A DNA stretch of 6,972 bases from an uncultured Treponema sp. Lineage in GTDB: Bacteria; Spirochaetota; Spirochaetia; Treponematales; Treponemataceae. The first letter of the stretch is position 1. Each line of letters starts with the position of its first letter. The DNA lies in the NCBI GenBank assembly GCA_946538875.1, contig CAMNHD010000080.1:1-6972 (forward strand). Reading direction: 5' to 3'. The position numbers and the translations under genes are program-made. The notes under the pieces were generated by a model. It saw only the letters and a program-made list of their open reading frames with translations. It made no database searches and had not been told where the DNA came from. Below are positions 5,751 through 6,972 of this stretch, one piece after another.

Positions 5751-5895
5751 CTTGGCCGGCAAGCTCTTGCCAAGAGCCTAGCCCCGATTGGAAGGGCCGC
5801 CGCAGGCGGTTGCAGAGTGAGCGGAAGCGAACGGAGCAATGGAGACCGCGCGGAGGGCGGAACCCTGGAAAGCGGGTTCAGGGGTGCAGGGGAAT
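5751..5895. repeat. G+C-rich palindromic intergenic element, candidate dispersed repeat or structured RNA
   Basis: Most of the 293-bp gap between coaBC and the GH3 gene is this block. By hand count 76 of 110 bases at 5781-5890 are G or C (69%), well above the genes. It contains a near-perfect palindrome GCTCTTG-C-CAAGAGC (5763-5777), a competing pair CTTGGC/GCCAAG (5751-5756/5769-5774), a short G+C hairpin CCGCC-GCA-GGCGG (5797-5809) and GAACCC/GGGTTC around an 8-base loop (5860-5865/5874-5879). The middle (5811-5845) is purine-rich with loosely repeated AGCGGA/ACGGAGC units. A 72-codon plus-strand frame crosses it (5739-5957) but runs antisense into the GH3 gene and has low-complexity sequence, so I do not call it a gene. 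The rest of the gap holds only the coaBC promoter region. No terminator for the GH3 gene is evident. Confidence 0.5.
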
Positions 5896-5911
5896 GTTTT
5901 GTTCAAAGCGT

Positions 5912-6972
5912 TTATTGTGAACCGTCAGGGGTGCTCCGTATGTCCAGTGGAATCTGACCGTGCGGGGTGATTTCTGCGTTCAGTGCGGCAAAAAGCGCGG
6001 CATAGGAATAGTTGGAGTATGAGTAGCCGCAGAGGATTGTGTCTGCCCAGTCAAAGCCGTTAAGTATATAGACCGGTGACATTGTGGAAAGGATTATGAC
6101 ATTTTTGCCCAGGCCCTGGATGCGTTTTGCGATGTTTGCGCTGTGGCGGTCAAAGACGTTGATGATTATTGTGTCGTAACGGCGTGCCACCGAGACAAAG
6201 TCGGAAGCGTTCCATGAGTCCAGGTTGCTCTGGTCTGCCTTGAGGTCGTAGGCGTAGTGGTAGGTGGACACTGTGGGATAGCGTTTGCGGGCTTCTGCGT
6301 AGAGTGATGTGAATGGCCCTGCCACGAGTATGCGTTCTCCTTCCTTTGGTCTGTAGGGCAGAGAGTTTCCTTTTTTGTAGACTGAAACCGAGCGGCATGC
6401 CTGTTCAAGGAAAAATGCCTGGCCGTCCTTGTCCGGTATGCGTGTGTAGATTTTTTCCGGGTCCGGGTAGAGCGGTGCGGCATTCTGCCCCTTGAAATAA
6501 TTCAGTTTTGCGTAGATTACCCGGTATGCGGCGTCCTGCACGCGTTCGTGGAACTGAGGATTTGTTTTTACACGGTTGAGGTTCTGCAGCCAGAGTTCGG
6601 AACCAAGGTTTGCTGTGGTGGACGAGATGATTATGTCGTTGCCTGCTTCTATTGCCATGGTCACGGCTTTGTGAAGGGAGCCTGCAAATAGAGTCGCTCC
6701 GTTCATCATCATGTCGTCGGTTATGATAAGCCCCTGGAAACCTAGTTCCTGGCGCAGTATTGTCGTGAGCATGTAACGCGAAAGGCTGGCGGGGGTGCCG
6801 TCAGCTTGTATGAGGGGGAATGAAAGGTGTCCGCTCATGATTGCGGGTATCTGCGCTTTTATCAGATACATAAAGGGAATAAGTTCCCGGTTGTGCAGGG
6901 TATCAAGGCTTATCTTTATCTGCGGCAGCCGTCCGTGACTGTCAAGGCTTGTGTCTCCGTGACCGGGAAAAT
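5912..6972 (-). CDS. GH3 family beta-N-acetylglucosaminidase (NagZ type), N-terminus outside window
   Basis: The C-terminal 352 residues are visible and the frame is open to the right edge, so the Met at 6871 is internal. The first visible residues, FPGHGDTSLDSHGRLP, are the NagZ signature. Asp10 and His12 of the fragment form the Asp-His dyad used as acid/base in this subfamily. The nucleophile is Asp85 in I-I-T-D-D-M-M-M. MSGHLSFP, PASLS and LRQELGFQG complete the barrel. From about residue 180 to the end lies an alpha/beta-sandwich domain (ILVAGP near 218-223, terminal HGQIPLDI), as in two-domain Bacillus NagZ and unlike short E. coli NagZ. These enzymes remove terminal GlcNAc from peptidoglycan fragments in cell-wall recycling; other beta-hexosaminidase substrates are possible. 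Cell location cannot be judged without the N-terminus. Its base composition differs from the rest of the window: the plus strand is strongly G-rich here. Confidence 0.93.
   Translation of the reverse strand, partial: FPGHGDTSLDSHGRLPQIKISLDTLHNRELIPFMYLIKAQIPAIMSGHLSFPLIQADGTPASLSRYMLTTILRQELGFQGLIITDDMMMNGATLFAGSLHKAVTMAIEAGNDIIISSTTANLGSELWLQNLNRVKTNPQFHERVQDAAYRVIYAKLNYFKGQNAAPLYPDPEKIYTRIPDKDGQAFFLEQACRSVSVYKKGNSLPYRPKEGERILVAGPFTSLYAEARKRYPTVSTYHYAYDLKADQSNLDSWNASDFVSVARRYDTIIINVFDRHSANIAKRIQGLGKNVIILSTMSPVYILNGFDWADTILCGYSYSNYSYAALFAALNAEITPHGQIPLDIRSTPDGSQ

Noticed and set aside
5619..5762. 48-codon N-terminal extension of coaBC
   Set aside because: No family similarity, the promoter lies inside it, and GTG at 5618 has a perfectly spaced GGAGG.
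4989..5781. Two long plus-strand frames (4989-5615 and 5230-5781) opposite coaBC
   Set aside because: Both are antisense to highly conserved coaBC codons and resemble no family.
5739..5957. 72-codon plus-strand frame over the G+C-rich element
   Set aside because: Low-complexity Gly/Arg/Ser composition and its end is antisense to the GH3 gene; explained by the repeat element.
1..6972. CRISPR array, transposase, phage genes, tRNA, rRNA or riboswitch
   Set aside because: I found no regularly spaced repeats, no such protein motifs and no recognisable RNA gene pattern on either strand.

Overview
This looks like a chromosomal window of about 50% G+C from a bacterium with Gram-negative-type lipoprotein export. 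A host-associated spirochaete (Treponema-like) is my best guess, from the gene set, the loose lipobox and the general look of the proteins. No marker gene in the window proves it. Nearly everything is ordinary housekeeping or stress biology. I see no phage, transposase, CRISPR array, tRNA or rRNA gene, and no clear multi-gene defence or secretion system.

Layout. Positions 1-248 (minus) hold the N-terminal part of a probable lipoprotein that runs off the left edge. Positions 389-1387 (minus) encode a membrane-anchored alpha/beta hydrolase. It lies downstream of an MscS-family mechanosensitive channel gene (1476-2495, minus), with a hairpin in the gap. A 307-bp divergent intergenic region (2496-2802) carries a plausible mscS promoter, a G+C-rich palindrome and a near-consensus promoter (TTGACA-17-TACAAT) for a thioredoxin-type glutathione peroxidase (2803-3348, plus). 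The peroxidase gene converges on the next operon at a compact two-way terminator (3366-3412).

That operon, read on the minus strand, is coaBC (4401-5618, GTG start) followed 4 bp later by a P1/DmpA/NylC-family N-terminal-nucleophile peptidase (3431-4396). CoaBC makes 4'-phosphopantetheine for coenzyme A. The peptidase substrate is unknown. The coaBC promoter lies in the 293-bp gap 5619-5911, beside a 69% G+C, palindrome-rich element (about 5751-5895) that looks like a dispersed repeat or structured RNA. The right end (5912-6972, minus) is the C-terminal 352 residues of a two-domain GH3 beta-N-acetylglucosaminidase of the NagZ type, probably involved in peptidoglycan turnover.

The most unusual signal is compositional. 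To the left of about 5.6-5.9 kb the plus strand has more C than G whatever the gene direction. To the right it has far more G than C. This skew break falls on the G+C-rich palindromic element, as expected of an old rearrangement junction or replication-associated boundary. Several start codons were chosen from Shine-Dalgarno position rather than the longest reading frame: the hydrolase, the peptidase and coaBC all start inside longer open frames.
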